Positions 26,905 through 36,298 of a stretch of 64,000 nt of DNA are shown here, piece after piece. Position 1 is the stretch's first letter; each line of letters starts with the position of its first letter. The DNA comes from Dehalococcoidia bacterium UBA5748 (GTDB lineage: Bacteria > Chloroflexota > Dehalococcoidia > Dehalococcoidales > UBA5627). Location of the stretch: assembly GCA_002419135.1 (NCBI GenBank), contig DIFM01000041.1, forward strand, positions 62,001-126,000, written 5' to 3'. Below the pieces are notes generated by a model. It was not told the DNA's origin and made no database searches. It was given only the letters and a program-made list of their open reading frames with translations. Made by a program: the position numbers and the translations under genes.

Positions 26905-27454
26905 TCGAAATCCAGCCAATTAATAGGTTGTGTAAGTATATTTCCTCGTATATGGCGTATATAAACGCTCTATGGCTTTTACGGACATAAAAAATATAGA
27001 GGACTTATTAGAATAAACACCAATGGCGAAAAGATAGAAAAATAACGCAACTTCGTTTTTAATAGTTTACGGCAATTCAATTTTTCAGGCGTCTGCAAAA
27101 ACTTAACATAAACAATATGTAATTTTTTGAAGAAGATTTACAGGCGATGTCTTGGCTATCAGGTGAGTGAAAAGAATAGACCTAATGAATTAAATATATG
27201 AATTGTTAAAGGTTTTAACTATGTTTCATATAAGCATAAAGAATAATTATCTGTTAAAATCATTATCATCTTATACAATACCTTTAGTGTAAATAGGCTG
27301 CTGTTTTGCTACTCGATATTTCATAAGATAAATTATTATGATAGCAAGTATATTATGTTAAGTAAGTACTTTGTGCCTGTGCGTAATACTTCGCACTATA
27401 TATATTATGTAATATTAAGGGTTATTGCATAATAGCAGACAAGGTGCGAATAAT
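26905..27454. other. AT-rich noncoding stretch after hflX
   Basis: About 550 bases with no convincing gene on either strand and no tRNA or clear terminator. Near its end (27388-27417) lies one copy of an imperfect repeat that recurs at 28804-28824. It marks the left border of an accessory pocket. Confidence 0.5.
27395..27417 (+). repeat. Left copy of pocket-flanking direct repeat
   Basis: The 17 bases TATATTATGTAATATTA at 27401-27417 recur exactly at 28808-28824; with the upstream ACTA(TA) the repeats span 23 and 21 bases and differ by one TA unit. ACTTCGCAC at 27388 also recurs inverted at 28772. The low complexity lowers the weight of the match. Confidence 0.5.
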
Positions 27455-27937
27455 ATGGCTGAAAAACAAGCGCATAGATTAAAAGCCCGCTTCGCTGGCA
27501 AAGAACAGGAAATACTTCGTTGTATTCGTGTTCACGGGTCTATTGCTGCAATGATACGTTACGAAGTAGCGGATTATATCTGCTGGAATAAGTATATCGA
27601 AAAGATAAAGCAGGAATTCGCCCAGGGTGAAACCCCGGGTGAATACACTCCAGATAAAAAACAAAACGAATCACAGGGCAATACTGCTCTAATGCCTGTC
27701 TGCCAACAGATAACAATAAACAGGAATATGCTCGGAATATGCCATAATCGCAGGGAATTAGCCGATGAGCTGGTAAACGCATTTACAGATAAAGCGGTAT
27801 ATCTAAAGAACGAAAATGATAGATTAACGGCTAAAATCAGAGAGTTAGAAGAACGTCTGGCAATGTACGAGGATAGACAAGACGAAAAACTGGCGACAGA
27901 GATACTGCAGTCAATAGGAACGATAAGAAGATGTTGA
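27455..27937 (+). CDS. Hypothetical protein with C-terminal coiled coil
   Basis: 160 residues, not recognised. The N-terminal half is basic and predicted helical (KARFAGKEQEILRCIRVHGS), and residues 115-150 form a coiled coil (LKNENDRLTAKIRELEERL). The segment RVHGSIAAMIRYEV is weakly helix-turn-helix-like. ATG 27455 is chosen because AAGGTG precedes it by nine bases; an in-frame upstream ATG at 27425 has no ribosome site. Possibly a DNA-binding or mobile-element protein. Confidence 0.55.
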   Translation: MAEKQAHRLKARFAGKEQEILRCIRVHGSIAAMIRYEVADYICWNKYIEKIKQEFAQGETPGEYTPDKKQNESQGNTALMPVCQQITINRNMLGICHNRRELADELVNAFTDKAVYLKNENDRLTAKIRELEERLAMYEDRQDEKLATEILQSIGTIRRC

Positions 27938-28185
27938 CTTATAGCCTGTTTGAGTCTATTATGAATATTGAAATCGGTCTGCCTTCGGCAAGGGATGTGG
28001 TTGGGCGGTGGTGGAAACCGCGCCCTACCAAGCCTTCAACAGTAGTTGAAAAATCATTTGTAGCCCCTTCCTTACTAACAGGGGCTATTATAAGCACAAA
28101 TACGAACGAATCAAAGCTGAGTAATTTTGTGCGGTTGAAATCATCACAAATCTACAATGTAATCATCTCCTCGAAATATATCTTA

Positions 28186-28214
28186 TTGACACAATTACAA
28201 AACAGGTATAATAT
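28186..28214 (+). promoter_or_regulatory. Sigma-70 promoter of the SEC-C gene
   Basis: TTGACA at 28186-28191 with TAATAT at 28209-28214 (17-base spacer), overlapping a perfect TATAAT at 28207 (15-base spacer). The same TTGACACAATTA start is seen in the promoter at 12268. Confidence 0.6.
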
Positions 28215-28240
28215 GCTTACGCATAAGGGGGGTGAATTCA

Positions 28241-28570
28241 ATGGATAAAGTTGTATCAGTCCGATTACCTGAAGAAGTTATAGCGTGGCTGTCTGATGCC
28301 TCACGATTAAACAAAACAACAATAAGCGGAATGGCAAAGGATATAATTCTGTCCGGCTATTCCGCTATGAAGTCAGAATTAATGCCTGTATTGATTGAAT
28401 TAAAAGCGGAAAACGAAAAATTAAAAGAAGAAAACGAGAAAATAAAAGTCCGACAACGTTTAAACGAAAGCGTAAAGACTGAGCCCGTAAAAATAAAGGT
28501 TGGGCGGAATGCGCCCTGCCCTTGTGGCAGCGGAAAAAAGTATAAGCATTGTTGCGGGGCAATCGAATGA
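28241..28570 (+). CDS. Ribbon-helix-helix-like protein with SEC-C zinc motif
   Basis: 109 residues in three parts. Residues 1-40 ([20 protein letters not shown] with [14 protein letters not shown]) look like a ribbon-helix-helix DNA-binding fold. Residues 45-75 form a Lys/Glu coiled coil. The C-terminus [19 protein letters not shown] is a textbook SEC-C zinc motif (CxCx8CC). The ATG at 28241 follows AAGGGGGGTGA. The combination suggests a small DNA- or partner-binding regulator of a mobile or accessory element. Confidence 0.8.
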   Translation: MDKVVSVRLPEEVIAWLSDASRLNKTTISGMAKDIILSGYSAMKSELMPVLIELKAENEKLKEENEKIKVRQRLNESVKTEPVKIKVGRNAPCPCGSGKKYKHCCGAIE

Positions 28571-28957
28571 AAACGAAAGGGCGTACCAGTCAAGGGTTTA
28601 CCCCTTGACTGGTGTATCGGATTGTAAAAAGCATAATAAGTCCATGGGGGTAGACCAAAGGGATAGCCCCCATACAGAGAAAAGAAAAGAGTAAACGAAA
28701 TAAAGGGGTTCTCGGGTTAAAACAACAAACCGTCACCGAATTGAAATAACGGTAGTAAAAAAGATAGAATAGTGCGAAGTTATAGTTTAATAATAAATTA
28801 TCAACTATATATTATGTAATATTATGGTTAAAAATACCAAAAGGCTAAAACCCAACATTAGTAATATAATAAGCAACAAAATTATTACGGTGAATGCTGC
28901 CACAACTAAATTAATACAATTTGCTGTTTCTGACACAATGGAAAGAAAAATATAATG
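28571..28957. other. Noncoding stretch with two strong hairpins
   Basis: At 28585-28613 ACCAGTCAAGGG pairs with CCCTTGACTGGT (12 bases, loop TTTAC). At 28644-28673 ATGGGGG pairs with CCCCCAT. Neither is followed by a good T-run. The right copy of the flanking repeat lies at 28804-28824. No gene is supported here. Confidence 0.6.
28804..28824 (+). repeat. Right copy of pocket-flanking direct repeat
   Basis: Matches 27395-27417 in the same orientation apart from one missing TA. It is preceded at 28772-28780 by GTGCGAAGT, the inverse complement of ACTTCGCAC next to the left copy. Confidence 0.5.
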
Positions 28958-29734
28958 TCAATAACTGTTGACTGTGTTAATCATTGATGCCAAAGATTCG
29001 GCAAAGGCTCTCCTGAGAGTTTCTATAGATTTTATATCAGGGGTTTTGTCGTTTTTCATGTAGAGATTCTGATTGGTTTCCTGGAGAATCGCCGGAACAC
29101 GATTTTCCTGTCTTTTTAATGAATTGGTCGAATGCTTACCGCAAACATGTCCGTAGACATAATCAAATTTAGATTCGTTTATGGTAATCTTTACTTCTGG
29201 TAGTCTTATAGCTAATTCCTCTGCGTATGTTTCTATAAATATATCCGGACAGAAAACGGTTTCTGATTGGTCTACTACTGAAACCTGGTAATTCATCAAC
29301 TCGATTTGATTGTCGCCTACTCCATGGCTTGTAATCGTGGAATGCCCATCAAGCATAAAACTAATATTGTTGTTTTCGATAGAATTACTGATAGCATCAT
29401 GAAAAGACAATAAATATTTTTCAGCAAGACTCCTTCTAAGAGTTATGTCAGGTGCCTTCCCCTTTTTATACAGATCCTTCCCGAGTCTGTTTTTTAAAGG
29501 AATGCTATCGTCAAGTTTATAGGGTTCCCTGTTGGATTCGAGTATTAAACTACAATATGGAAAGATGACCTGTGAATTGCCTAGAATATCACGAAAATCA
29601 TACAACCAGTGGGTATACCAGTCTATATCGCCTGTATATTCCGTAAAGTTTTCAGAAAGATTATTTACAGATATTTCTCGAGGAATAAATATCCCACTAT
29701 GAGGGATTACTACTAAAAGTTCATTAAATACCAT
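28958..29734 (-). CDS. N-formylglutamate amidohydrolase-like protein
   Basis: 258 residues. The opening ELLVVIPHSGIFIPREI matches the zinc-binding PHSG start of the N-formylglutamate amidohydrolase family, followed by the family's DWYTHWLYDF, LESNREPY and HDAISN segments and FMLDGHST, which supplies a further Asp/His. A zinc amidohydrolase acting on an N-acyl amino acid or similar small amide is likely; the histidine-degradation role is unsupported because no hut genes are near. It is followed on the same strand, further upstream, by the C39-like gene (29-base gap). Confidence 0.72.
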   Translation of the reverse strand: MVFNELLVVIPHSGIFIPREISVNNLSENFTEYTGDIDWYTHWLYDFRDILGNSQVIFPYCSLILESNREPYKLDDSIPLKNRLGKDLYKKGKAPDITLRRSLAEKYLLSFHDAISNSIENNNISFMLDGHSTITSHGVGDNQIELMNYQVSVVDQSETVFCPDIFIETYAEELAIRLPEVKITINESKFDYVYGHVCGKHSTNSLKRQENRVPAILQETNQNLYMKNDKTPDIKSIETLRRAFAESLASMINTVNSY

Positions 29735-29763
29735 TTTAAATTAACAAAGAAGACAGAGCAATT

Positions 29764-30303
29764 TTATTCCATGTGTTCCATCAATTTGTGAGCCGGTTCA
29801 GGTTCCTTCCCTTTTAGAATCAAAGCAAAGTGATTGATTATTTTATCTGTTTCCGGGTCTTTATCGTGCCACCGGATAAGAAATTCCTCTTCTGTCAACC
29901 AGGTCTTGCGGAAACTGGACGGGTCTTCGAAGACAATTATATTTTCGTGATAACCGACAACAATGACATAATGGCCATCATCATAGTCCTCGTGCCACTC
30001 TTTAAGGGTCATATATTTTTCTGCCCAGGCTTGCACAAGCACAATCACCGGATGGGATGTGTCGATAAAATGCTTGATTTTATCAATCCCGGCATCATAT
30101 TTCTCTATAACGTCAAATCCATATTTCTCAGCTACGGAAATCATGTTTCTAATCGGGGTTCCGTCGCTGTTTATTAAAAGCTTGCTATACAGTTCATCAC
30201 TGCGAACTTCAATGCCGTAATATGCCATTACTAATTGTAGTGCGGTCGCACCACAATCGAAATCAAAGGTTTGTCGTCCGCCGGGCAAATCAATAATCAT
30301 CAA
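29764..30303 (-). CDS. C39-like papain-fold peptidase domain protein
   Basis: 179 residues, cytosolic by sequence. FDFDCGATALQLVMAYYGI carries the catalytic Cys, as in bacteriocin-leader peptidases (family C39), and DGHYVIVVGY carries the His; EDPSSFRKTWLTEEEFLIRW completes the pattern. No ABC transporter domain is fused, so it is a stand-alone C39-like enzyme, perhaps processing or binding peptides. It sits between the OB-fold gene and the amidohydrolase gene on the same strand. Confidence 0.8.
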   Translation of the reverse strand: MMIIDLPGGRQTFDFDCGATALQLVMAYYGIEVRSDELYSKLLINSDGTPIRNMISVAEKYGFDVIEKYDAGIDKIKHFIDTSHPVIVLVQAWAEKYMTLKEWHEDYDDGHYVIVVGYHENIIVFEDPSSFRKTWLTEEEFLIRWHDKDPETDKIINHFALILKGKEPEPAHKLMEHME

Positions 30304-30333
30304 AATACAAGCCGAAATGTGGATATAAACACT

Positions 30334-31332
30334 TCAGGATATAACTAATACACAATCAGACATACGCATGGCAATCAATGACCCGGTGTATTTACCCTGA
30401 ACGGTAACCTGCTGCCCTTTTCCCATGCTTTTCAGTTCATCCGCATGTTTTTTGTCAAACATGCATTGAACACTTTTGGTGAGGTTTAACGAGGCATCGG
30501 TAATACGTATATAATTGATGGCGAGAACCTCTTTTACATCAATGGCACCGGCGTAACCCGATAACCTTATTGTCCTATTAACAAATTTTTCCGTAGCCGA
30601 TGTGTAATCCGCGGCATAATCCGCAAGCAACTCGTCTATAGTCACGTTAATATCAGCAGGTGCGATTAGTTCCTTTTCCGTTTGCGCCGGCTCTTCAGTT
30701 ATAGCCGTTTCGGGCATTGCTTGCACCGACTTATCAGGTATAATCTGTTCTGCTTCTTCAGCGGATTCCATGGATTGTTCTTTTTCAGTCAAAAGCACAT
30801 CATCGGTATTATTTCCCAATTCCGCATTAGCGGTATTTTTATCTTCCGCCACTTCAGAAACATTTTCAACGGTTTCCACACCGCATTCGGATTCTTCCGG
30901 TTCTTCAGACATTTCTTTCTGTTCCGTGTTATTTAATTCTTTTATAATTTCCTCGTCACTGACAGATTCCGAATCGTTGTCCTCCTCATGTTCAGAAACT
31001 TTCTGTATTAAGACCTGTTGAGGCGAAATATTTTCATCAATTACATTTTCTTCGTCCCGGGAGGTATCTACTTCACGATATGTGTTATGGCTGCTTACAA
31101 GAGGAACATCCTCCATTTCTTCTGTAAAAACAGAATATTCCCTACAGTTATGATCTTCTTCTCGCTCTTCTTGAGCAGCCGGCTTCTTACCGGACAACCT
31201 CTCTTCTCTAATTTGGCTATATGTTTTTTCAACAAGCTTAAACCCGGGTGAAGCTAATGGATAACCGCATAAATAGCAAGCCCAATCGGTCGTTCTCATT
31301 GTCTCCCTGAAGCAATTCGGACATCTCGGCAT
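30334..31332 (-). CDS. Zinc-ribbon, acidic linker and OB-fold protein
   Basis: 332 residues. It starts with a zinc ribbon (CPNCFRETMRTTDWACYLCG), continues through a 160-residue Glu/Asp/Ser-rich low-complexity linker, and ends from about residue 230 in a tRNA_anti-like OB domain (FVNRTIRLSGYAGAI, GKGQQVTVQGKY). Many such OB domains occur in bacterial proteins of unknown role. The linker should be disordered. It heads the three-gene minus-strand group with the C39-like and amidohydrolase genes (30-base gap). Confidence 0.7.
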   Translation of the reverse strand: MPRCPNCFRETMRTTDWACYLCGYPLASPGFKLVEKTYSQIREERLSGKKPAAQEEREEDHNCREYSVFTEEMEDVPLVSSHNTYREVDTSRDEENVIDENISPQQVLIQKVSEHEEDNDSESVSDEEIIKELNNTEQKEMSEEPEESECGVETVENVSEVAEDKNTANAELGNNTDDVLLTEKEQSMESAEEAEQIIPDKSVQAMPETAITEEPAQTEKELIAPADINVTIDELLADYAADYTSATEKFVNRTIRLSGYAGAIDVKEVLAINYIRITDASLNLTKSVQCMFDKKHADELKSMGKGQQVTVQGKYTGSLIAMRMSDCVLVIS

Positions 31333-31435
31333 TTCGCACCTCTAAAAGAAATATATTACTGTACAGATCTGCATATAATTATATAGGAAAACACCGGTAT
31401 TTTGATATAGGTATAATCGGAAGATGCTATAGAAG

Positions 31436-31507
<72 letters not shown>

Positions 31508-31560
31508 TCAAATTATCAGTCAAGTTTAACATTTAATGCCCGGCAGAACAAGATTACTGG

Positions 31561-31632
31561 AGCGGGAGACGGGATTCGAACCCGCGACTGCCTGCTTGGA
31601 AGGCAGGAACTCTACCGCTGAGTTACTCCCGC
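31561..31632 (-). tRNA. tRNA-Gly (anticodon TCC)
   Basis: Acceptor GCGGGAG/CTCCCGC, anticodon stem CCTGC/GCAGG around CTTCCAA, T arm CGGGTTCGAATCCCG. It lies 53 bases from the CAT tRNA on the same strand; the two may be cotranscribed. No encoded CCA. Confidence 0.95.
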
Positions 31633-31848
31633 GCTACATTATGTAAATAAGTAATCTGCTTTGCCCAAAACCCTATATATTATAACCGCTGCTCTATTTT
31701 CAATCAAATAAAAGAGAAAAGTTATAATCTATGAAATAACTATCGGTGGATACTAACCGGAAATAATATGGTAAACTTTAATATGCCATATTGCATTTGG
31801 TTTTACAAATATTGATCGATGTTAAAAATATATTGATAGGAGAAATAA

Positions 31849-32805
31849 ATGAATAGATGGTTAACGCTCGCATTGCTTGTAATACTTACTATCGGCACTG
31901 TTACCAATGGTATATTATATTTCCAAACGTCAGAAAAACTGAATGAGGCTCAAAACAAGATAGAATTGATAGAAGGAGAATTTTCCTCTTTGGACTCCGA
32001 TGTTTCCGGTTTAAAATCTTTAGTTTCATCATTGGAAAATGGTATTGATGGCGCGCAAAACGACATAGATAATGTAGAGGGGTTTATGTATGCGCTGGAC
32101 GATAGTATTAACGGAGTGCAGAATTCTTTATCTGAATTAAATAACAGTTATACTTCTTTATCATCGCAAGTGAATTCGCTCGCAGACTGGGATGACATTG
32201 TTAATAAAATCGAGCCTTCAATTACAATGCTTATTGTTGATATGGGAGATGGAACCAGCCATGGTACCGGTATAATAATAACGAGTGATGGTTGGGTACT
32301 GACAGCAGCGCATATGATTGATGGTGTGGAAAACCTTTCCGATATTGAGTTTATTCTAACTAATGGGGATTCTTACGGTTGTGAGAATATCTATGTCGAT
32401 GATGAACTTGATGTCGGTTTTGTAAAAATAGATACCAATAAAACGGACTTTACGGCTGCCGTTATTGGTTCGTCATCTGATACTAAAGTCGGAGAGGAAG
32501 TTATGGCAGTCGGCCACCCGTTAAGTCTTGGCAATCCTCCTACTTATACGGCCGGTATTTTATCTGCTTTCAGGATAGCCGAACAGGATGGTTTGGAATA
32601 TATCCAGACAGATGCCGCTGTAAATGGCGGTAGCAGCGGAGGTGCGCTGCTTAACACTAAGGGAGAATTAATCGGGATTATTTCCTGGAGTTACGTGGGT
32701 TATAGAGATGGCTATGGGTATTTTTATGAAGAAGTCTTTGAAGGTATGCATTATGCCGTCCCGGTCGATGATATTTTCCCCCTGCCTGATGATGTTATAA
32801 TATAA
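31849..32805 (+). CDS. Membrane-anchored trypsin-like serine protease with coiled-coil stalk
   Basis: 318 residues. One N-terminal membrane helix (residues 5-24) is followed by a heptad coiled coil to about residue 115, then an HtrA-like protease core. The triad is visible: His in VLTAAHMIDG, Asp in DELDVGFVKI, Ser in NGGSSGGALLN. No PDZ domain follows, unlike DegP/HtrA. AGGAG precedes the ATG. It probably acts outside the membrane, held off by the stalk. A single gene with nothing on either side to name a substrate. Confidence 0.88.
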   Translation: MNRWLTLALLVILTIGTVTNGILYFQTSEKLNEAQNKIELIEGEFSSLDSDVSGLKSLVSSLENGIDGAQNDIDNVEGFMYALDDSINGVQNSLSELNNSYTSLSSQVNSLADWDDIVNKIEPSITMLIVDMGDGTSHGTGIIITSDGWVLTAAHMIDGVENLSDIEFILTNGDSYGCENIYVDDELDVGFVKIDTNKTDFTAAVIGSSSDTKVGEEVMAVGHPLSLGNPPTYTAGILSAFRIAEQDGLEYIQTDAAVNGGSSGGALLNTKGELIGIISWSYVGYRDGYGYFYEEVFEGMHYAVPVDDIFPLPDDVII

Positions 32806-32936
32806 TAATTATTAAATTTAAAAATGGGAAGGAGAGGGGAATTTTACTCTCACCTTCCTGTTAATCAGTCGTGTACTGTATAAAATAAAGTAATTCTGAT
32901 ATGCTCACCCTTAAGTAAATTGCCGGAGAAGCGTGT

Positions 32937-33347
32937 ATGGTTTTTCTTTTTGGGAACAAAGATTATTACGACCTGCTCGGTTATATAAATATGAAATGCC
33001 CCGGCTGCAAAAAGCAAAGGATTTTTGCAGTTAAGCAGGAAAGAAAAAAATTGACTGTTTATTTCATACCCACCTTCCAGTTTTCCTCCAGGCAAATACT
33101 GGTTTGTGAATACTGTAGAGAAGTATTGCAGGTTGATGACGAACTGAAACCTAAAATTGCTGAAAATATGATAAGCCAGAAGAAATTGGATTCATTGATT
33201 AAGCGTGGAGAAGTCGACCATCTAATCGGCATTGGTCCAAAAAGAAAATCAAGGCGGGTGTCCAAAATAACCTGCCCAAGTTGCGGAAGCAAAATCGATA
33301 AAACAGTAAAATATTGTCCGGAATGCGGAAATAAAAATGAGCATTAA
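32937..33347 (+). CDS. Zinc-ribbon protein with two CxxC pairs at each end
   Basis: 136 residues: an N-terminal treble-clef-like part (MKCPGCKKQRIFAV, VYFIPTFQF, LVCEYCREVLQ), a helical middle and a C-terminal CPSCGSKIDKTVKYCPECG ribbon. Bacterial proteins of this layout have no known function. The start has GGAG eight bases upstream. Its end overlaps the PLP-protein gene by 11 bases, so the two are coupled. Confidence 0.75.
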   Translation: MVFLFGNKDYYDLLGYINMKCPGCKKQRIFAVKQERKKLTVYFIPTFQFSSRQILVCEYCREVLQVDDELKPKIAENMISQKKLDSLIKRGEVDHLIGIGPKRKSRRVSKITCPSCGSKIDKTVKYCPECGNKNEH

Positions 33348-33996
33348 ACAACATGTAACAGAATTGCTTAATGAACTTCCTACCGGGGTTCAGCTTGTTG
33401 CTGCGGCAAAAACCATGGAGGCATCTAAAGTAATTGAGGCTATTGATGCCGGTGTTCAAGTAATCGGCGAAAATTATGTTCAGGAAGCAGAGGTAAAATA
33501 TAGTATCATCGGCAACCGTGCAAAATGGCATTTTATCGGGCATTTGCAACACAATAAAGTAAAGAAAGCTGTTGCAATTTTTGACATGATAGAAACCGTT
33601 GATTCGGTAGAAATTGCTTCGGTTATTGATAAAAGATGCGAAGAAATTTGCAAGATAATGCCGGTGCTTATCGAGGTTAACAGCGGGACTGAGGAACAAA
33701 AAGCCGGTGTTTTGCCTGAAAATGCTATTCCTCTAATTAAAGAAATATCGATTCTTAATAACATTAAAATAATGGGGCTGATGACAATGGGCCCGTTAGC
33801 CGGTGAACCGGAGGAATCCCGTCCCTATTTTATAAAGACCAGGGATTTGTTCGAATATACTAAAAGCCTTGATTTAGCAGACGTCGATATGAAATATCTG
33901 TCGATGGGAATGACGGATTCGTATAAGATTGCAATACAGGAAGGCGCCAATATTGTCAGAATCGGAAGTAAAATATTCGGGCCAAGAAAAGCTTAG
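33337..33996 (+). CDS. yggS: Pyridoxal-phosphate homeostasis protein (YggS/PLPBP family)
   Basis: Single-domain PLP-binding barrel that buffers PLP and affects amino-acid metabolism. The PLP lysine is in LVAAAKTMEA; GENYVQEAEVK and WHFIGHLQHNKVK are signatures, and LSMGMTDSYKIAIQEGANIVRIGS closes the phosphate site. 219 residues, a little short but full. It runs convergent to the HAD gene, whose stop directly abuts its own. Confidence 0.94.
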   Translation: MSIKQHVTELLNELPTGVQLVAAAKTMEASKVIEAIDAGVQVIGENYVQEAEVKYSIIGNRAKWHFIGHLQHNKVKKAVAIFDMIETVDSVEIASVIDKRCEEICKIMPVLIEVNSGTEEQKAGVLPENAIPLIKEISILNNIKIMGLMTMGPLAGEPEESRPYFIKTRDLFEYTKSLDLADVDMKYLSMGMTDSYKIAIQEGANIVRIGSKIFGPRKA

Positions 33997-34653
33997 CTAG
34001 TTTATACTTTCCAGTCCTTTTATTATGTCATCCAAATTACCAAAAGGCAGGCAATTAAATCCCTCCTCCCGGCATAAGGATAACATCGGTTCAGTGGCAA
34101 AGGTATAATGCGCCAATTTCGCTGCCGGTATATCAGAGGCTCCATTTCCTATAATGATGACTCGCCAGCCTTCATTTAGAAATTTATTTACGTAAGCCTC
34201 TTTAAAACCGTTTTGGATTTCTTTGCCATCCGGACCGATATAGCGGGCTTCAATTCCATTATTATTAAACTCTGCCTGAGCAGCGTAAATGACAATATCG
34301 TCTATACCGGCGTTGTTAAGAAGAGTCTTAATGTAAAAAGTCATTCCGTTGCTTACAATTGTGAAGCGGAAATTGCGTAAACGGCAATAATTCACCAATT
34401 CTTTCAAACCCGGCCTTAGTTCGGCTTTTTCATTAACAAATGAAACAAGGGTAGGCTCATCTTCTTTAACCATTCTGAAAGCAAGTGTATTGAAGCGCCC
34501 TACCGAAATCCTGTTACTCTTATACTGTTCAAGGACAGAACGCCAGTCGCCATCGGCAAAAGAATCCAGTATCAGAAAACTGATATCTTTTTCGGTTAAC
34601 GTGCCATCAAAGTCACATTGAATTAATGTCTTGATATTTGAGGAGTTTTGCAT
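33997..34653 (-). CDS. HAD-superfamily phosphatase (MtnX/SerB-like)
   Basis: 218 residues. Motif I is CDFDGTLTEKD, motif II FTIVSNG, motif III K in GFKEAY region and motif IV IGNGASDIPAAKLAH. The layout resembles phosphoserine phosphatase-like and MtnX-type HAD-IB enzymes. The substrate cannot be told; serine synthesis or methionine salvage are both possible. It starts six bases after the deformylase gene on the same strand. Confidence 0.82.
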   Translation of the reverse strand: MQNSSNIKTLIQCDFDGTLTEKDISFLILDSFADGDWRSVLEQYKSNRISVGRFNTLAFRMVKEDEPTLVSFVNEKAELRPGLKELVNYCRLRNFRFTIVSNGMTFYIKTLLNNAGIDDIVIYAAQAEFNNNGIEARYIGPDGKEIQNGFKEAYVNKFLNEGWRVIIIGNGASDIPAAKLAHYTFATEPMLSLCREEGFNCLPFGNLDDIIKGLESIN

Positions 34654-34659
34654 AGATGA

Positions 34660-35166
34660 TCAGCCTTTATACGCAGGCTCTTCTTGAGCATTCTCCGGTT
34701 CTATTTTGTAGAGCTTGTCATCGCTCCCCAATCTGTCTATATATAGTATTCCGTCCAGGTGGTCGGTTTCGTGTTCAATTGCTTGAGATAAAAGTCCGCC
34801 AGCTTTGATTTTTATTTTTTCACCTTTGATATTTAATCCTTTGGCTACGATAGAAACAGACCTGATAACCTCGCCCTGGTAGCCGGGAACGCTAAGGCAT
34901 CCCTCCATTAATTCCACTTCTCCGTTGCGTTTGGTTATTTCCGGATTGATTATACAGAAAGGTTCCTGGTCGGGCATTTGAAGTACTATGACACGCAACG
35001 AAACGCCGACCTGCGGGGCTGCCAAACCTACCCCATCTGATTCCTGCATCGTTAATATCATATCATCTACCAATTGAATTATTGATTTATCTATCTCGGG
35101 AACTTTAACTGCTTTCTGCCTGAGTACCGGGTCCGGAATCACCCGTACCTCTCTTATTTTTGCCAC
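34660..35166 (-). CDS. def: Peptide deformylase
   Basis: Removes the formyl group from nascent proteins. The three motifs are GVGLAAPQVG, EGCLSVPG (metal Cys) and QAIEHETDHLDG (HExxH with both metal His and the Glu). 168 residues, full length. It leads a minus-strand pair with the HAD phosphatase gene. The usual partner fmt is not adjacent. Confidence 0.97.
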   Translation of the reverse strand: MAKIREVRVIPDPVLRQKAVKVPEIDKSIIQLVDDMILTMQESDGVGLAAPQVGVSLRVIVLQMPDQEPFCIINPEITKRNGEVELMEGCLSVPGYQGEVIRSVSIVAKGLNIKGEKIKIKAGGLLSQAIEHETDHLDGILYIDRLGSDDKLYKIEPENAQEEPAYKG

Positions 35167-35263
35167 ACCAGCACCTTTATTGTATATATATTTGATGTAA
35201 ATTTCTTATTTATAATATTAACACACAATATAAAATTGTTCTAATAACCCGAAGGGCAGAGTT

Positions 35264-35407
35264 CCACGGACCGAGTCCGTGGGTGAATGAGATTTCCTGA
35301 ATGCTATCTCAAGGAACAAGGTAGGTATTAACAAGAGCATATGCATTCAGGTCAAGCGGAGCTTGAACTGTAAAGTGCCACGGGCTTTGCCCGTGGGTAT
35401 CTACTTT
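35264..35407. repeat. Four-hairpin noncoding element before tRNA-Pro
   Basis: Four inverted repeats lie in 144 bases: CCACGGAC/GTCCGTGG (35264-35282, loop CGA); CCTGAATGC/GCATTCAGG (35296-35351); TCAAGC/GCTTGA (35352-35366); and CCACGGGC/GCCCGTGG (35378-35396, loop TTT) enclosed by AAAGT/ACTTT (35372-35407). The outer two hairpins resemble each other. It may be a non-autonomous repeat or a structured RNA. Nothing else is seen between def and the tRNA. Confidence 0.65.
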
Positions 35408-35473
35408 AAAACCGTAACAGGAGAGTTTAAGTTGCGGCTGAAGCCCAGTTGTGATAGTATATTTTAGCTGTAT

Positions 35474-36112
<639 letters not shown>

Positions 36113-36298
36113 TGCAGAGCCTCCCGTTTATTATTCTAAAAAACACTATTACATTAACATTTATTTTAGCAGAATCTTTGCCACATTTAATAGTCTTATA
36201 GTAACATATCGGTCCGTATTTCGTTTATTATTACAGGATTAGTAAACAGTGCTATAATATTGACGATTATTATAGCTACTAAATATCAAGGGGTAATG

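Noticed and set aside
27931..28248. A 105-residue plus-strand ORF between the coiled-coil gene and the SEC-C gene
   Set aside because: No ribosome site, unusual composition, and it contains both a GC-rich hairpin and the sigma-70 promoter of the next gene; treated as chance.
27455..28824. CRISPR array or prophage in the accessory pocket
   Set aside because: Only two copies of one AT-rich repeat, no spacer pattern, and no integrase or structural phage gene.
32826..32863. Possible terminator after the serine protease gene
   Set aside because: GGAAGGAGAG and CTCTCACCTTCC pair only with gaps and no T-run follows on the plus strand.
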